From: an uncultured Clostridia bacterium
GTDB taxonomy: Bacteria; Bacillota; Clostridia; TANB77; CAG-508
Length of the DNA: 64,000 bases
Assembly (NCBI GenBank): GCA_934133165.1
Contig: CAKPAW010000003.1
Coordinates: 1-64,000 of the forward strand
Reading direction: 5' to 3'
Within the stretch, counting starts at the first letter, position 1. The number at the start of each line of letters is the position of its first letter. Under the pieces are notes generated by a model that saw nothing but the letters and a program-made list of their open reading frames with translations, was not told the DNA's origin and did no database searches. A program made the translations under genes and the position numbers. Positions 1 through 7,652 of the stretch are shown in pieces.

Positions 1-183
1 CAAAAACCAGAAGAAAAACCAGAAGAAAAGCCAGAGCAAAAACCAGAAGAAAAGCCAGAGCAAAAACCAGAAGAAAAGCCAGAGCAAAAGCCAGAGCAAA
101 AGCCAGAAGAAAAGCCAGAAGAAAAGCCAGAGAAAAAGCCAGAAGAAAAACCAGAAGAAAAGCCAGACCAAAAGCCAGATAAT
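1..183 (+). repeat. 12-bp tandem repeat coding for KPE(E/Q) units
   Basis: Near-identical 12-bp units (aaaccagaagaa and aagccagagcaa types) run in tandem and code for Lys-Pro-Glu-Glu/Gln. Alternation of E and Q versions gives a 24-bp higher period. Copy number may vary between strains, as is common for stalk repeats; this is inference. Confidence 0.85.
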
Positions 184-348
184 AAATTAGAAGAAAATGA
201 GTCAAATGTAAACAAAAACCAAACAGAACATTTGCCAACTACCTCATTACCAAAGACAGGAAGAAATCTAGTCTCAGAAATAGTAATAGGAGTAGCAATA
301 GTAGTATTAATTATTATTGGTGGAATTATGTGGAAGAAATCACGTTAA
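1..348 (+). CDS. LPXTG surface protein, C-terminal part only
   Basis: The gene enters from the left edge in frame 1; 115 residues and a TAA stop are visible. The first 60 or so residues are four-residue Lys-Pro-Glu-(Glu/Gln) units, a wall-spanning low-complexity stalk. An Asn/Thr-rich linker follows, then LPKTG at residues 83-87 of the visible part, about 20 hydrophobic residues, and a KKSR tail. That is a complete cell-wall sorting signal, so the protein should be anchored to peptidoglycan by a sortase; the sortase gene at 24024 is a candidate enzyme. The functional N-terminal domain lies outside the window. A hairpin terminator follows the stop. Confidence 0.9.
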   Translation, partial: QKPEEKPEEKPEQKPEEKPEQKPEEKPEQKPEQKPEEKPEEKPEKKPEEKPEEKPDQKPDNKLEENESNVNKNQTEHLPTTSLPKTGRNLVSEIVIGVAIVVLIIIGGIMWKKSR

Positions 349-363
349 TAATAAAATATAACA

Positions 364-404
364 AAAAACACATCTGTATTTAATTTCAGATGTGTTTTTT
401 TATA
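364..404 (+). terminator. Intrinsic terminator after LPXTG gene
   Basis: The stem AACACATCTG / CAGATGTGTT with a short loop is followed by a run of T, 15 bases after the stop codon. Confidence 0.85.
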
Positions 405-451
405 TATTGCAATTATAGATAATAATCAATATTATAACTTTTTTATATTCT

Positions 452-558
452 AGGAAAGTTATCATGGTATGATAACTTTCTGTAGAAGATAAATAGGCAG
501 AAATTAGATTTTGTAGCAGTTTACACTGCGTACAAAATCTTGATTCTGGTTTTTGATT
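452..558 (+). ncRNA. Twin-hairpin RNA element, copy A (candidate)
   Basis: Hairpin 1 (GAAAGTTATCA / TGATAACTTTC) is followed by the linker TGTAGAAGATAAATAGG, then a longer hairpin 2 (CAGAA, TAGATTTTGTA, TACAAAATCT, TTCTG arms) and TTTTT. A second copy lies at 23526-23632 with the same linker and inner stem bases but different, still paired outer stem bases. It sits after a gene that already has its own terminator and ends just before the 3' end of the opposing mscL. It could be a small RNA, a terminator-like repeat or part of a 3' UTR. Confidence 0.5.
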
Positions 559-567
559 ATATATATT

Positions 568-1077
568 TTAAGCTTTTTTTATTTCTTTCTTAGCCTTAGT
601 AGTTTTCTTTGTTTTTTCCTCTAGCTTTAATTCAGATGTGCAATGAGGGCATCTTGTAGCTTTTATATTTATTTCAGATAAGCAATAAGGACATACCTTT
701 GTTGTTGGTTCTGGAATAGGTTCTTCTTTTTTCTTTTTACCTTTAAAAAATTTACTCTTTTTAGACATTTTATCTAAATCTTGTTTAGCTCTATTATTTA
801 ATTTATTAATAGTACGAATAGCAATAAAAATAGAAAAAGCAATAATTAGAAAGTCAACAATTGTAGTAATAAAAGATCCATATTTAATTGAAGAGTTACC
901 TACTGTAACAACTAAATCTGAAAAATCAACTTTTCCAGTAAAAATAGAAATAGCAGGCATAATTATATCATTAACCAAAGAAGTAACTATTTTTTGAAAA
1001 GCACCACCTATAATAACACCTATCGCCATATCCATAATATTTCCTTTTAATGCAAATTCTTTAAATTCTTTTAACAT
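568..1077 (-). CDS. mscL: Large-conductance mechanosensitive channel MscL with C-terminal zinc ribbon
   Basis: This 169-residue protein is an MscL channel, which opens under membrane tension to release solutes on osmotic downshock. The N-terminus (FKEFALKGNIMDMAIGVIIG) is the MscL signature, with TM1 at about residues 15-45 and TM2 at about 68-90. After the usual Lys-rich cytoplasmic helix the chain continues with a CxxC...CxxC zinc ribbon (C129, C132, C143, C146) and a Lys-rich tail, making it longer than the usual 130-150 residues. The start is set by AAAGGAGTG. It is transcribed alone, convergent with the LPXTG gene. What the ribbon binds is unknown. Confidence 0.93.
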   Translation of the reverse strand: MLKEFKEFALKGNIMDMAIGVIIGGAFQKIVTSLVNDIIMPAISIFTGKVDFSDLVVTVGNSSIKYGSFITTIVDFLIIAFSIFIAIRTINKLNNRAKQDLDKMSKKSKFFKGKKKKEEPIPEPTTKVCPYCLSEINIKATRCPHCTSELKLEEKTKKTTKAKKEIKKA

Positions 1078-1159
1078 ATCAAAAACACTCCTTTTAACCG
1101 ATTTAAGTTTATAAAATAATAAAATAGAATTGTAAAAAAGTCAAGAAATAGGTCAAAAT

Positions 1160-1188
1160 TTGCAACTTTATGTAAAATATGATATAAT
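1160..1188 (+). promoter_or_regulatory. Sigma-A-type promoter for the gene at 1224
   Basis: TTGCAA, 17 bases, TATAAT. Confidence 0.65.
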
Positions 1189-1223
1189 TAATGTATTATA
1201 CAATTTAATAAAGGAGATGCAAT

Positions 1224-1439
1224 ATGAGAAAAAACTACAAAATCACAGAAGCAAAATTCCTTTCAAGGAAGGGAAGAACAATTTCCCCAACTAAAATTCG
1301 GGAAGGATATGTTGTAAGAGTCGGTGGAGTTATAAAAAAGCACCACAAAAAAATCTTCGTAAACGTTGATGTTAAGAAAGAAGATGGAGATTTTTACTTA
1401 CAATATGGCGATTTGGTTCAGATTGAGCCAGCTGTGTAA
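1224..1439 (+). CDS. Small basic hypothetical protein
   Basis: The 71-residue protein is preceded by AAAGGAG at ideal spacing and its own promoter, so it is very likely expressed. It is Lys/Arg-rich in the first half (KFLSRKGRTISPTKIREG) and predicted mostly beta. The compact segments GYVVRVGGVIKK and YGDLVQIEPAV suggest a small barrel. I do not recognise the family. No membrane segment or signal peptide is present, so it should be cytoplasmic. An RNA-binding role is possible from its charge but is speculation. Confidence 0.75.
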   Translation: MRKNYKITEAKFLSRKGRTISPTKIREGYVVRVGGVIKKHHKKIFVNVDVKKEDGDFYLQYGDLVQIEPAV

Positions 1440-1473
1440 AACTCCTATAAAAAACAACTAAATAGTGTGAAAA

Positions 1474-1505
1474 GAGGGTATAAATTTTTATATCCTTTTT
1501 TCTTT
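1474..1505 (+). terminator. Weak hairpin with T-run
   Basis: GGGTATAAA / TTATATCC followed by TTTTTTCTTT, 35 bases after the 71-residue gene. Confidence 0.5.
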
Positions 1506-1580
1506 GTATAAAATAAGAAGAAAAAGAAAAAATAAAATAAAAAAATGAGCATATAAACCTTTGAACTAAAAGAGAAGGGA

Positions 1581-1835
1581 ATGAAATTAAAAATGAAAAT
1601 ATCATGGATAAAACAAGAAAATGATAATAAAAATTTTATAACAGCAGAAAAATTAGGAATGAATGTATGTAAATTAGAAAACCCAGAGGATGTAGATAGT
1701 GTAATAAAACAATTGATTAATGATAATTATAAAACAATAATTTTATCTAATGAGATGGCAGGATTTTCAGAAGATATAATAAAAAAATATCAGAATGATA
1801 GTAAAGTGAATATTATTATTACTCCAAGAAGATAA
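1581..1835 (+). CDS. V-type ATPase subunit F-like small protein
   Basis: The 84-residue product resembles the single-domain fold of V/A-type ATPase subunit F. It has an 'AEKLGMNVCKLENPEDVD' segment, then an amphipathic helix, 'TIILSNEMA' and a terminal strand 'VNIIITPRR', which match the order of elements in that family. No other ATPase subunit lies nearby, so a role in a rotary ATPase is not supported; it may be a stand-alone relative. The start is uncertain: ATG at 1581 touches the purine-rich SD and ATG at 1593 is 12 bases after it. It is followed by the YyaC-like gene on the same strand. Confidence 0.5.
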   Translation: MKLKMKISWIKQENDNKNFITAEKLGMNVCKLENPEDVDSVIKQLINDNYKTIILSNEMAGFSEDIIKKYQNDSKVNIIITPRR

Positions 1836-1935
1836 TAGGAATAAATTGTATTTTTTTACATAGTTTATTGTAAGAAAAAAATTAATAGGAAAGGAGAGTA
1901 TAATTAAAATATATAATTTAATTATACAAAAAGAA

Positions 1936-2508
1936 ATGAACTTAGACTATTATTCTTATGAAGAACAGGAAAATGAGGGAAAAGAGAAATTTATAAGTGA
2001 TTTTAGAAATTTAATATATGAAGAAAGAAAAAAGCGAGGTTATCTAGAATTAGTATTTATTTGCATTGGCACAGATCGAATGACAGGAGATTGCTTTGGA
2101 CCAATAGTTGGGAGTAAACTAAAAGAATTATTAGAAAATTATAATATATTTAATATAAACATATATGGAAGTTTGGAAGAAAATATATGTTATACAAATA
2201 TTGAAAATGTAATAGCGATTATAAAAAATAGACATCCTAACGCATGCATTATTGTTATAGATGCAGCACTTTCTAAAAAAGAAAATATTGGAAAAGTATT
2301 TGTAAGTAAAGAAAAGACAATGTTAGGTAAAGGACTAAATAAAAATAAGATAGAAATAGGAGATTTAAGCATAAAGGCTGTTGTTGGAAAGAATAACAAG
2401 ATACCTTATTACAATTTTACAGTTTTACAAAACATATCACTTAATGTAGTAATAAGAATGGCAAGTATGGTTGCAGAGGGAATTGTAGAAATTATTAAAT
2501 ATGGATAA
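1936..2508 (+). CDS. YyaC-like sporulation protein (DUF1256 family)
   Basis: This 190-residue protein carries the DUF1256/YyaC signature: ICIGTDRMTGDCFGPIVG at about residues 42-59, a YGSL motif, an IDAALS segment in the middle, and 'VLQNISLNVVIRMA' near the C-terminus. YyaC is related to the germination protease GPR family and is conserved in endospore formers; its substrate is not settled. The best SD (AAAGGAG near 1890) is about 45 bases upstream of the ATG, so the true start or a leader is uncertain. The family assignment is firm and the function is not. Confidence 0.8.
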   Translation: MNLDYYSYEEQENEGKEKFISDFRNLIYEERKKRGYLELVFICIGTDRMTGDCFGPIVGSKLKELLENYNIFNINIYGSLEENICYTNIENVIAIIKNRHPNACIIVIDAALSKKENIGKVFVSKEKTMLGKGLNKNKIEIGDLSIKAVVGKNNKIPYYNFTVLQNISLNVVIRMASMVAEGIVEIIKYG

Positions 2509-2572
2509 AATAAAAGTATATTTATGGTAAAAATGGAAAAAATCTATATAAACAAAAGAGAGGGTGGTTTAT

Positions 2573-2917
2573 ATGGAGACAAATACAATGAAAAATATGG
2601 TTATATTAAGAAATTTGCCATCAAATATGATAGAAGAAGCTTATATTGTATTTAAAGATAATGTAAAAATACATAAGCTAGAGAAGATAGAAAACAAAAA
2701 AGTAAGTTCAAAAAAAGAGAAAATAGATGGGAAGAAATATGCGATAAAAGAGGCAGAAATGATAGTAGAAGACTATATTGCTAAAATAGAAAAGAAAGAA
2801 TATGAAATAGGGATTGGAAGTAAAAAAATAAGAGAAAAATATAAAAGGTTAAAGGCACTTACTATATTTTTAGCAATATTTAGTGCATTAAGTTTATGGT
2901 CAATATTGTTAAGGTAA
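2573..2917 (+). CDS. Tail-anchored hypothetical membrane protein
   Basis: I choose ATG 2573 over GTG 2564 because GAGAGGGTGG then sits at normal SD distance. The 114-residue product has a charged, Lys/Glu-rich cytoplasmic part with probable coiled-coil helices (residues 30-90). It ends with one hydrophobic segment (LTIFLAIFSALSLWSILL) and an Arg, a tail-anchored layout. I recognise no family. Its stop codon touches the left end of a palindromic repeat. Confidence 0.65.
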   Translation: METNTMKNMVILRNLPSNMIEEAYIVFKDNVKIHKLEKIENKKVSSKKEKIDGKKYAIKEAEMIVEDYIAKIEKKEYEIGIGSKKIREKYKRLKALTIFLAIFSALSLWSILLR

Positions 2918-2982
2918 ATTTTAGGGACGGGTTTAAAAATTTAAAAACAAAATTTAAATTTTTAAGCCCGTCCCTAAAATTT
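2915..2982. repeat. GGGACGGG palindromic repeat, copy 1
   Basis: Inverted arms TTTTAGGGACGGG(T/C)TTAAAAATTT and its complement surround a 10-base centre. The left arm starts at the stop codon of the preceding gene. The same arms recur at 5803, 32667, 48976, 49993 (variant) and 62131. This is a short palindromic intergenic repeat, possibly mobilised in trans by a REP-associated (Y1) transposase; none is in the window. Confidence 0.85.
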
Positions 2983-3012
2983 AGAAGAAAAACGAAAAAA
3001 AGTAACAACCTA

Positions 3013-3079
3013 TTGACGTAATAAAAATTTATTAGTAAAATTATTACAAATAAAGGTAACAACCAATAAACATAATATT
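3013..3079 (+). promoter_or_regulatory. Promoter plus conserved leader motif, copy 1
   Basis: The promoter is TTGACG, 17 bases, TAAAAT (3013-3041). GTAACAAC at 3056 and ATAAACATAATATT at 3066 follow. The same strings occur at the same distances at 12333-12399 before another pilin-like gene. A further GTAACAAC lies at 3002. Confidence 0.7.
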
Positions 3080-3164
3080 TTAATACAAATATAAAAATAT
3101 GAATAAATAATAACAAAATGTTTATAATGTGAAAAAAGAAAAAGAGAAAATAAGGAGGAAACAA

Positions 3165-3626
3165 ATGAAAAAACAAGAAAAAAGAATGTTACTAATATTA
3201 GTAATAGTATCAGTATTAATCATAACAATAATATGGTTTGCAACAAGAAACAAAGAGAATAACAATGTTGGAGGAACAACAGAAAATGTAGAGCAAGGAG
3301 AGTTCACAAAAGTAGAAGCAGATGGAACAATAGTAAACACAAGTGAAAAATTAAAACAAACAAAGGAAAATTTAGGCTTCTCAATAACAAATATAAATTT
3401 TATGAAAAAAGGAAATGAAACAATGTTAACAGCAAGGGTAACAAATAATACAGGAGAGGCACAAGGAGACTTTTTAGGACAAATAGTATTATTAGATAAA
3501 AGAGGAAACGAAATAGGAAGAATCCCAGCAATGATAACAGAAACGGAAAATGGAGAAGCAATAGATATAGAAACAACAATAACAGAAAGCTATGCAAATG
3601 CATATAACTTTAGACTAGAAAAATAA
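3165..3626 (+). CDS. Membrane-anchored extracytoplasmic protein with FxLYD-like domain
   Basis: ATG 3165 is chosen over GTG 3129 because AAGGAGG sits directly before it. The 153-residue product has a short Lys-rich cytoplasmic start, one N-terminal TM helix (MLLILVIVSVLIITIIWF) and an extracytoplasmic domain. The pattern 'NINFMKKGNETMLTARVTNN' with later 'LLDKRGNEI' resembles the beta-sandwich of FxLYD-type domains; that is a fold guess. It lies directly upstream of a pilin-like gene and carries the same promoter/leader as the pilin-like gene at 12462, so it may belong to the same surface system. Confidence 0.7.
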   Translation: MKKQEKRMLLILVIVSVLIITIIWFATRNKENNNVGGTTENVEQGEFTKVEADGTIVNTSEKLKQTKENLGFSITNINFMKKGNETMLTARVTNNTGEAQGDFLGQIVLLDKRGNEIGRIPAMITETENGEAIDIETTITESYANAYNFRLEK

Positions 3627-3649
3627 TAAGCGTAAAGAAAAGCTAAAAT

Positions 3650-3681
3650 AAGGTTGGATGCATAAAGAGGTCTAACCTTAA
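3650..3681 (+). promoter_or_regulatory. Intergenic hairpin between 3165 gene and pilin-like gene
   Basis: TAAGGTTGGA / TCTAACCTTA with an 11-13-base loop and no strong T-run. It is possibly a processing or attenuation hairpin between two cotranscribed genes. Confidence 0.45.
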
Positions 3682-3744
3682 ATGTTTATATAGAACTTGT
3701 ATAGAAAATAATTAATAATCTAAGAAACGAAAGGAAAAAGCCTA

Positions 3745-5664
3745 ATGAAACAAAAGTTAAAACAAAGTAAAGGTATAACACTAATAAGTCTAGTAGTAAC
3801 AATAATAGTATTAATAATATTAGCTGGAATAAGTTTGTATTTAGTATTGGGAGAAAATGGCTTAATAGAAAAGGCAAAAGAAACAAAACCAATAGTAGAT
3901 ATAACATCAGCACAAGAAAAACTAGAATTAGTAAAAGGACCAGTACAACTAGAAAAATATGGTGTAAATTTAGATGATTACTTAGAAGAATTAGAGAAAG
4001 TAAAAGAAAAATATGAAGTAGATGACGTAGAAAGAATAGATAATGATAATGCAGAAATAATAATAGGTGGAAAATATAAATTTATAGCAACAGATGAAAA
4101 GAATGGAAATGTAAAAATAACATATCAAGGAGAAGTAGGAGGATTAGAAATATCACCAACAAGTGGAACATATAAATATCCAACTACAGGAACGTTTGAA
4201 GTAATAAAAAATATATCTGGAGGAGAATTATCTGTAAAATCAGAAAATGAGAATATAGCGAAAGCAAGTATAAGTGGAACAATAGTAACAGTAGAGCCAC
4301 AGAATATGGCAGGAACGACTAAAATAGTAGTAACATCAGCAGCAAAGGGAGAATATGCACAAGGAAAAGCAATATATACAGCTACAGTAGAAAATGGAAC
4401 TATAAGTTTGGAAGCAGATGCATACGAAGGAAACTATGACGGAAAAGACCATGATGCAGTATCAAATGTAAAAGTAACACCAACAGATGCGACATTAACG
4501 TATTCACTAAATGGAGGAGAATTTAGTAGCACAATACCGAAAGTAAATGGAGCAACAACATACACTATAGTAGTAAAAGCAAGTAAAGCAGGATATGCAA
4601 CTAAAACATTAACAAAAACAATAATAGTAGTAGATTCAACATCGCCAATAGTAACATTGACTCAAGATAGCATTTTAACAACAAGTTTTAAAGTAATAGC
4701 AAGTGCGATAGACAATGAGAGTGGAATGGACTCAAATCCAATATATACCTTCTACTTAAATGGAATAGAGGTACAAAATAGTACAAGTGCAACATATGAA
4801 CCAACAGGATTAAGTGAATATACAACTTATACAGTAAAGGTAACGGTTACAGATAAGGCAGGAAATATAGGAGAAAAATCACTAGATATAAGAACTCATG
4901 GATATTTAGAAAATATTGTAAAAACAGGTGATTATGTAAAATATAATGCAGGTGCAAAATCATACACAATAGGAACTGGAACATCATATTATAGCGCGGA
5001 CCAAACATTCAACACTGCAGATGCAACCGAGTTATGGCAAGTGTTATACAATGATAGCACATATGGAGTACAACTTACAAGTTCAAAAAATGTTATAACA
5101 ATTACTTTAGGAACAAATAAAGTCGCTTCAAAAGGATGGAATGCATATCAAAACTTAATTAGTATATTAAATACAATAAGTGACTATTATATAAACACAA
5201 ATTATGCTGTATCTGCAAGAAGTATAGGAACAGTGCCATCGAATAGAGCAGCAGAGAGTAGTAATATAACTTTTAAACTTGGAAGTGGGGTTAGTACTTC
5301 AAATATTGGAAAAAATACAGATACAAATTATACTAAAGATTTAACAGCGATGCAAAATGCTAAAAATCAAAATTCAAGTGGAATAGCAAGTACAGGTGAA
5401 ACGTACTTTCTTGGGTCAAGATATTTAGCAATAAGCAGTCAATATACTGATGATGGTAGTGCTGTTTTTAATGCACGTATAATTAATTCTTCAGGTTCAA
5501 TTAGTAATGCGTCAGTTGCTGTTGCTACGAATAGTGCAAATTATACTTACTCTGGATGGAGTAAACAATATACTGGTGGTGTACGTCCAGTAGTTAAACT
5601 AAAATCAAATATTATAATAACAGATGGTGATGGAACAGAAAATAATCCATACATTTTACAATAA
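3745..5664 (+). CDS. Pilin-like N-terminus fused to Ig-like modules (surface protein)
   Basis: The 639-residue protein begins with a type III signal-like peptide: basic residues, SKG, then a 20-residue hydrophobic helix (ITLISLVVTIIVLIILAG). The Gly just before the helix fits prepilin peptidase cleavage, but position 5 is Ser where classical pilins have Glu. After a charged coil come a BIG2-like segment (about 130-220), a second beta module (about 225-300), a fibronectin-like module (about 300-390) and a C-terminal domain ending GVRPVVKLKSNI...GDGTENNPYIL. It should be a membrane-tethered or assembled surface protein. Codons become more T-ending in the last 300 bases. Confidence 0.8.
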   Translation: MKQKLKQSKGITLISLVVTIIVLIILAGISLYLVLGENGLIEKAKETKPIVDITSAQEKLELVKGPVQLEKYGVNLDDYLEELEKVKEKYEVDDVERIDNDNAEIIIGGKYKFIATDEKNGNVKITYQGEVGGLEISPTSGTYKYPTTGTFEVIKNISGGELSVKSENENIAKASISGTIVTVEPQNMAGTTKIVVTSAAKGEYAQGKAIYTATVENGTISLEADAYEGNYDGKDHDAVSNVKVTPTDATLTYSLNGGEFSSTIPKVNGATTYTIVVKASKAGYATKTLTKTIIVVDSTSPIVTLTQDSILTTSFKVIASAIDNESGMDSNPIYTFYLNGIEVQNSTSATYEPTGLSEYTTYTVKVTVTDKAGNIGEKSLDIRTHGYLENIVKTGDYVKYNAGAKSYTIGTGTSYYSADQTFNTADATELWQVLYNDSTYGVQLTSSKNVITITLGTNKVASKGWNAYQNLISILNTISDYYINTNYAVSARSIGTVPSNRAAESSNITFKLGSGVSTSNIGKNTDTNYTKDLTAMQNAKNQNSSGIASTGETYFLGSRYLAISSQYTDDGSAVFNARIINSSGSISNASVAVATNSANYTYSGWSKQYTGGVRPVVKLKSNIIITDGDGTENNPYILQ

Positions 5665-5741
5665 ATATCAGAATGGTGCCATTTTCATTTTGAAACTGGA
5701 ATAATGGGGAAACTCATCACTTGTTTAGTATTAGTAAATTC

Positions 5742-5789
5742 AAAAAACTAGTCAAAATCTTAAATAAATAGAGATTTGGCTAGTTTTTT
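5742..5789 (+). terminator. Intrinsic terminator after pilin-like gene
   Basis: AAAAAACTAGTCAAAATCT pairs with AGATTTGGCTAGTTTTTT, giving a long stem with a T-run. Confidence 0.85.
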
Positions 5790-5802
5790 GCATTCATTAA
5801 AG

Positions 5803-5830
5803 TAAATTTTAAGCCCGTCCCTAAAATTTA
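5803..5830. repeat. GGGACGGG repeat, half copy
   Basis: Only the right arm (TTTTAAGCCCGTCCCTAAAA) is present. As at 2982, it is followed by GAAGAAAA, so the right flank is partly shared. It looks like the scar of a deleted or recombined element. Confidence 0.75.
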
Positions 5831-5910
5831 GAAGAAAACAAATAGTCATAAAAAAATAAAACAAGCATATAAATGAAACAAAGTTAAAACTAAGGAAGAG
5901 GTGTAAGTGT

Positions 5911-6885
5911 TTGGAGAGAGCCTTAAGTGCAGAAGAAAGAATAAGAAAAGCAGAAGAAATTTATCAAAGAAGAAAAATGCAAAATAGTAGTGGCATTCGA
6001 GTTTCAACAAGTCATGTAAATACCAATAATAAAAAAGAATATATGTTATTTAAAAAACTTATTTTGCAAATTGCTATATGTTTATTAATATATTTCATAT
6101 TTTATATGATAAAAAATTCAAATTACATATTTTCAGAAGATGTAATGACAAAAACAAGAGAGTTTTTGTCATATGATATTAATTTTCAAGAACTATATAC
6201 AAAAGCAGGTGATTATTATAACAATAATTTAAAAGGACTAATAGTAAAAGGAAAAAATGAAACTACGAATGAAATATCTAACGAAATAACTAATGAAACT
6301 ACAAACATAATATCAAATGAACAAACAGAAAACGCTAATGAAGTAAATGAACAGACTATAAATGAACAAGTAGCAGGAGGAATTGGAGGGGGAGAAGATA
6401 GTGATGTGCTTAGTGCAACAACTGAAACTTCTGCAGATGAAGAATCACAAAGCCAAGAACCTTTATCACAAATGGAAATAGATGCAAATTACATTAAAGA
6501 AAATTATAGTTTTACATTACCACTAAAAGGAACAATAAGTTCAAGATATGGAGCAAGAACACCAACCGAAATTGTATCTGCAAATCATGCAGGTATAGAT
6601 ATAGCAGTAAATGAAGGAACAAAATTTGTTGCAGCAATGGAAGGAGAAGTTACATTTGTTTCTTCAGAAGGTGGATATGGAAATCATGTATATATTCAAA
6701 ATGGTGATGTTATAACAATTTATGCACATTGTCAAACAATATATGTAAAACAAGGAGATAAAATATCACAAGGAGAGCAAATAGGAGAAGTAGGCTCTAC
6801 AGGAAATGCTACAGGCCCTCATTTACATTTTGAGGTAAGAAGAGAAAATAGAGTTGTTAATCCAGAATATATAATGAATTTTTAA
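5911..6885 (+). CDS. spoIVFA: SpoIVFA-like M23-domain membrane protein
   Basis: TTG start with GGAAGAGGTG upstream. The 324-residue protein has an N-terminal cytoplasmic basic helix (EERIRKAEEIYQRRK), one TM at about 47-67, a Thr/Asn/Glu-rich linker, and an M23 LytM-type domain from about residue 200. Metal and catalytic positions are intact: H226 and D230 (HAGID), H273 (YAHC), H304 and H306 (PHLHF). SpoIVFA scaffolds and inhibits the protease SpoIVFB in the outer forespore membrane. Identity rests on the domain order and on spoIVFB starting 13 bases downstream. Because the M23 site is complete, real endopeptidase activity is possible. Confidence 0.8.
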   Translation: MERALSAEERIRKAEEIYQRRKMQNSSGIRVSTSHVNTNNKKEYMLFKKLILQIAICLLIYFIFYMIKNSNYIFSEDVMTKTREFLSYDINFQELYTKAGDYYNNNLKGLIVKGKNETTNEISNEITNETTNIISNEQTENANEVNEQTINEQVAGGIGGGEDSDVLSATTETSADEESQSQEPLSQMEIDANYIKENYSFTLPLKGTISSRYGARTPTEIVSANHAGIDIAVNEGTKFVAAMEGEVTFVSSEGGYGNHVYIQNGDVITIYAHCQTIYVKQGDKISQGEQIGEVGSTGNATGPHLHFEVRRENRVVNPEYIMNF

Positions 6886-6898
6886 AAGGAGAGTCAAA

Positions 6899-7579
6899 TT
6901 GAAAATAAGATTACATTTAAAAATATTTGTGTTTATTGCTATTTTTATAGTAACAAGGCAAATTGAAATTTATGGAATATTAATGTTATTTGCACTATTT
7001 CATGAGATAGGGCATATGTTAGCAGGAATACTTTTAGGTTTTAAACCAAATAGTTTAGAGATAATGCCTTTAGGGTTATCTATTGGATTTGAAAGCAAGT
7101 TAGAAAATTATAATAGAAAAATAATAAAGGGTACTTTACTAACATTAAAAAAGATTATTATAGCAGCTAGTGGACCACTTACAAATCTATTATTTATAAT
7201 TGTATTTTTATTATTTCCAATATCATTTTTTGGAATAAGCAGAGATATAGTTATATATGCAAATATTTTGATTGCAATATTTAATTTAATACCAATTTAT
7301 CCTTTAGATGGAGGAAGAATAGCAAAAGGAATATTACATATTTTATTTGGAAGAAAAGAGGCATATAGATATAGTTATATGATTTCAAATGTTACTATTA
7401 GTATATTAACAGCAATTAGCAGTATAGTAATTTTAAATTTAAAAAATATAGCAATTTTACTTATACTTGCATATTTGTGGTATTTAGTAATCTCAGAAAA
7501 TAAAAGATATAGAACAAAGCAAAAAATTTATGAAAAAATAAGAAATATAGAAAAAACAGATAAAGCTACAGTAAGTTAA
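6899..7579 (+). CDS. spoIVFB: SpoIVFB-type site-2 membrane metalloprotease
   Basis: TTG start, with AAAGGAGAG at good spacing. The 226-residue polytopic protein has the M50 zinc motif HEIGH at residues 35-39 inside a TM helix and the second ligand motif PLDGG with D137. About six hydrophobic segments are present and the C-terminus is Lys-rich. SpoIVFB cleaves pro-sigma-K within the mother-cell-derived forespore membrane. Pairing with the SpoIVFA-like gene in one operon supports this over a general site-2 protease. The length is short because the CBS domain of some homologues is absent. Confidence 0.88.
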   Translation: MKIRLHLKIFVFIAIFIVTRQIEIYGILMLFALFHEIGHMLAGILLGFKPNSLEIMPLGLSIGFESKLENYNRKIIKGTLLTLKKIIIAASGPLTNLLFIIVFLLFPISFFGISRDIVIYANILIAIFNLIPIYPLDGGRIAKGILHILFGRKEAYRYSYMISNVTISILTAISSIVILNLKNIAILLILAYLWYLVISENKRYRTKQKIYEKIRNIEKTDKATVS

Positions 7580-7595
7580 AACTGTAGCTTTATTA
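7560..7595 (+). terminator. Terminator overlapping the spoIVFB stop
   Basis: AAAGCTACAG / CTGTAGCTTT then TATTATT; the left arm is coding sequence. Confidence 0.75.
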
Positions 7596-7624
7596 TTGAC
7601 ATACAGCTATTTTCGTGCGATAAT
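7596..7624 (+). promoter_or_regulatory. Promoter for scpB
   Basis: TTGACA, 17 bases, GATAAT. Confidence 0.75.
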
Positions 7625-7652
7625 AGTACCAATGTAAAAAAGGAGTTATACC

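Noticed and set aside
1..183. Tandem repeats as a CRISPR array
   Set aside because: Units are 12 bp, contiguous, without spacers and in frame with an LPXTG protein.
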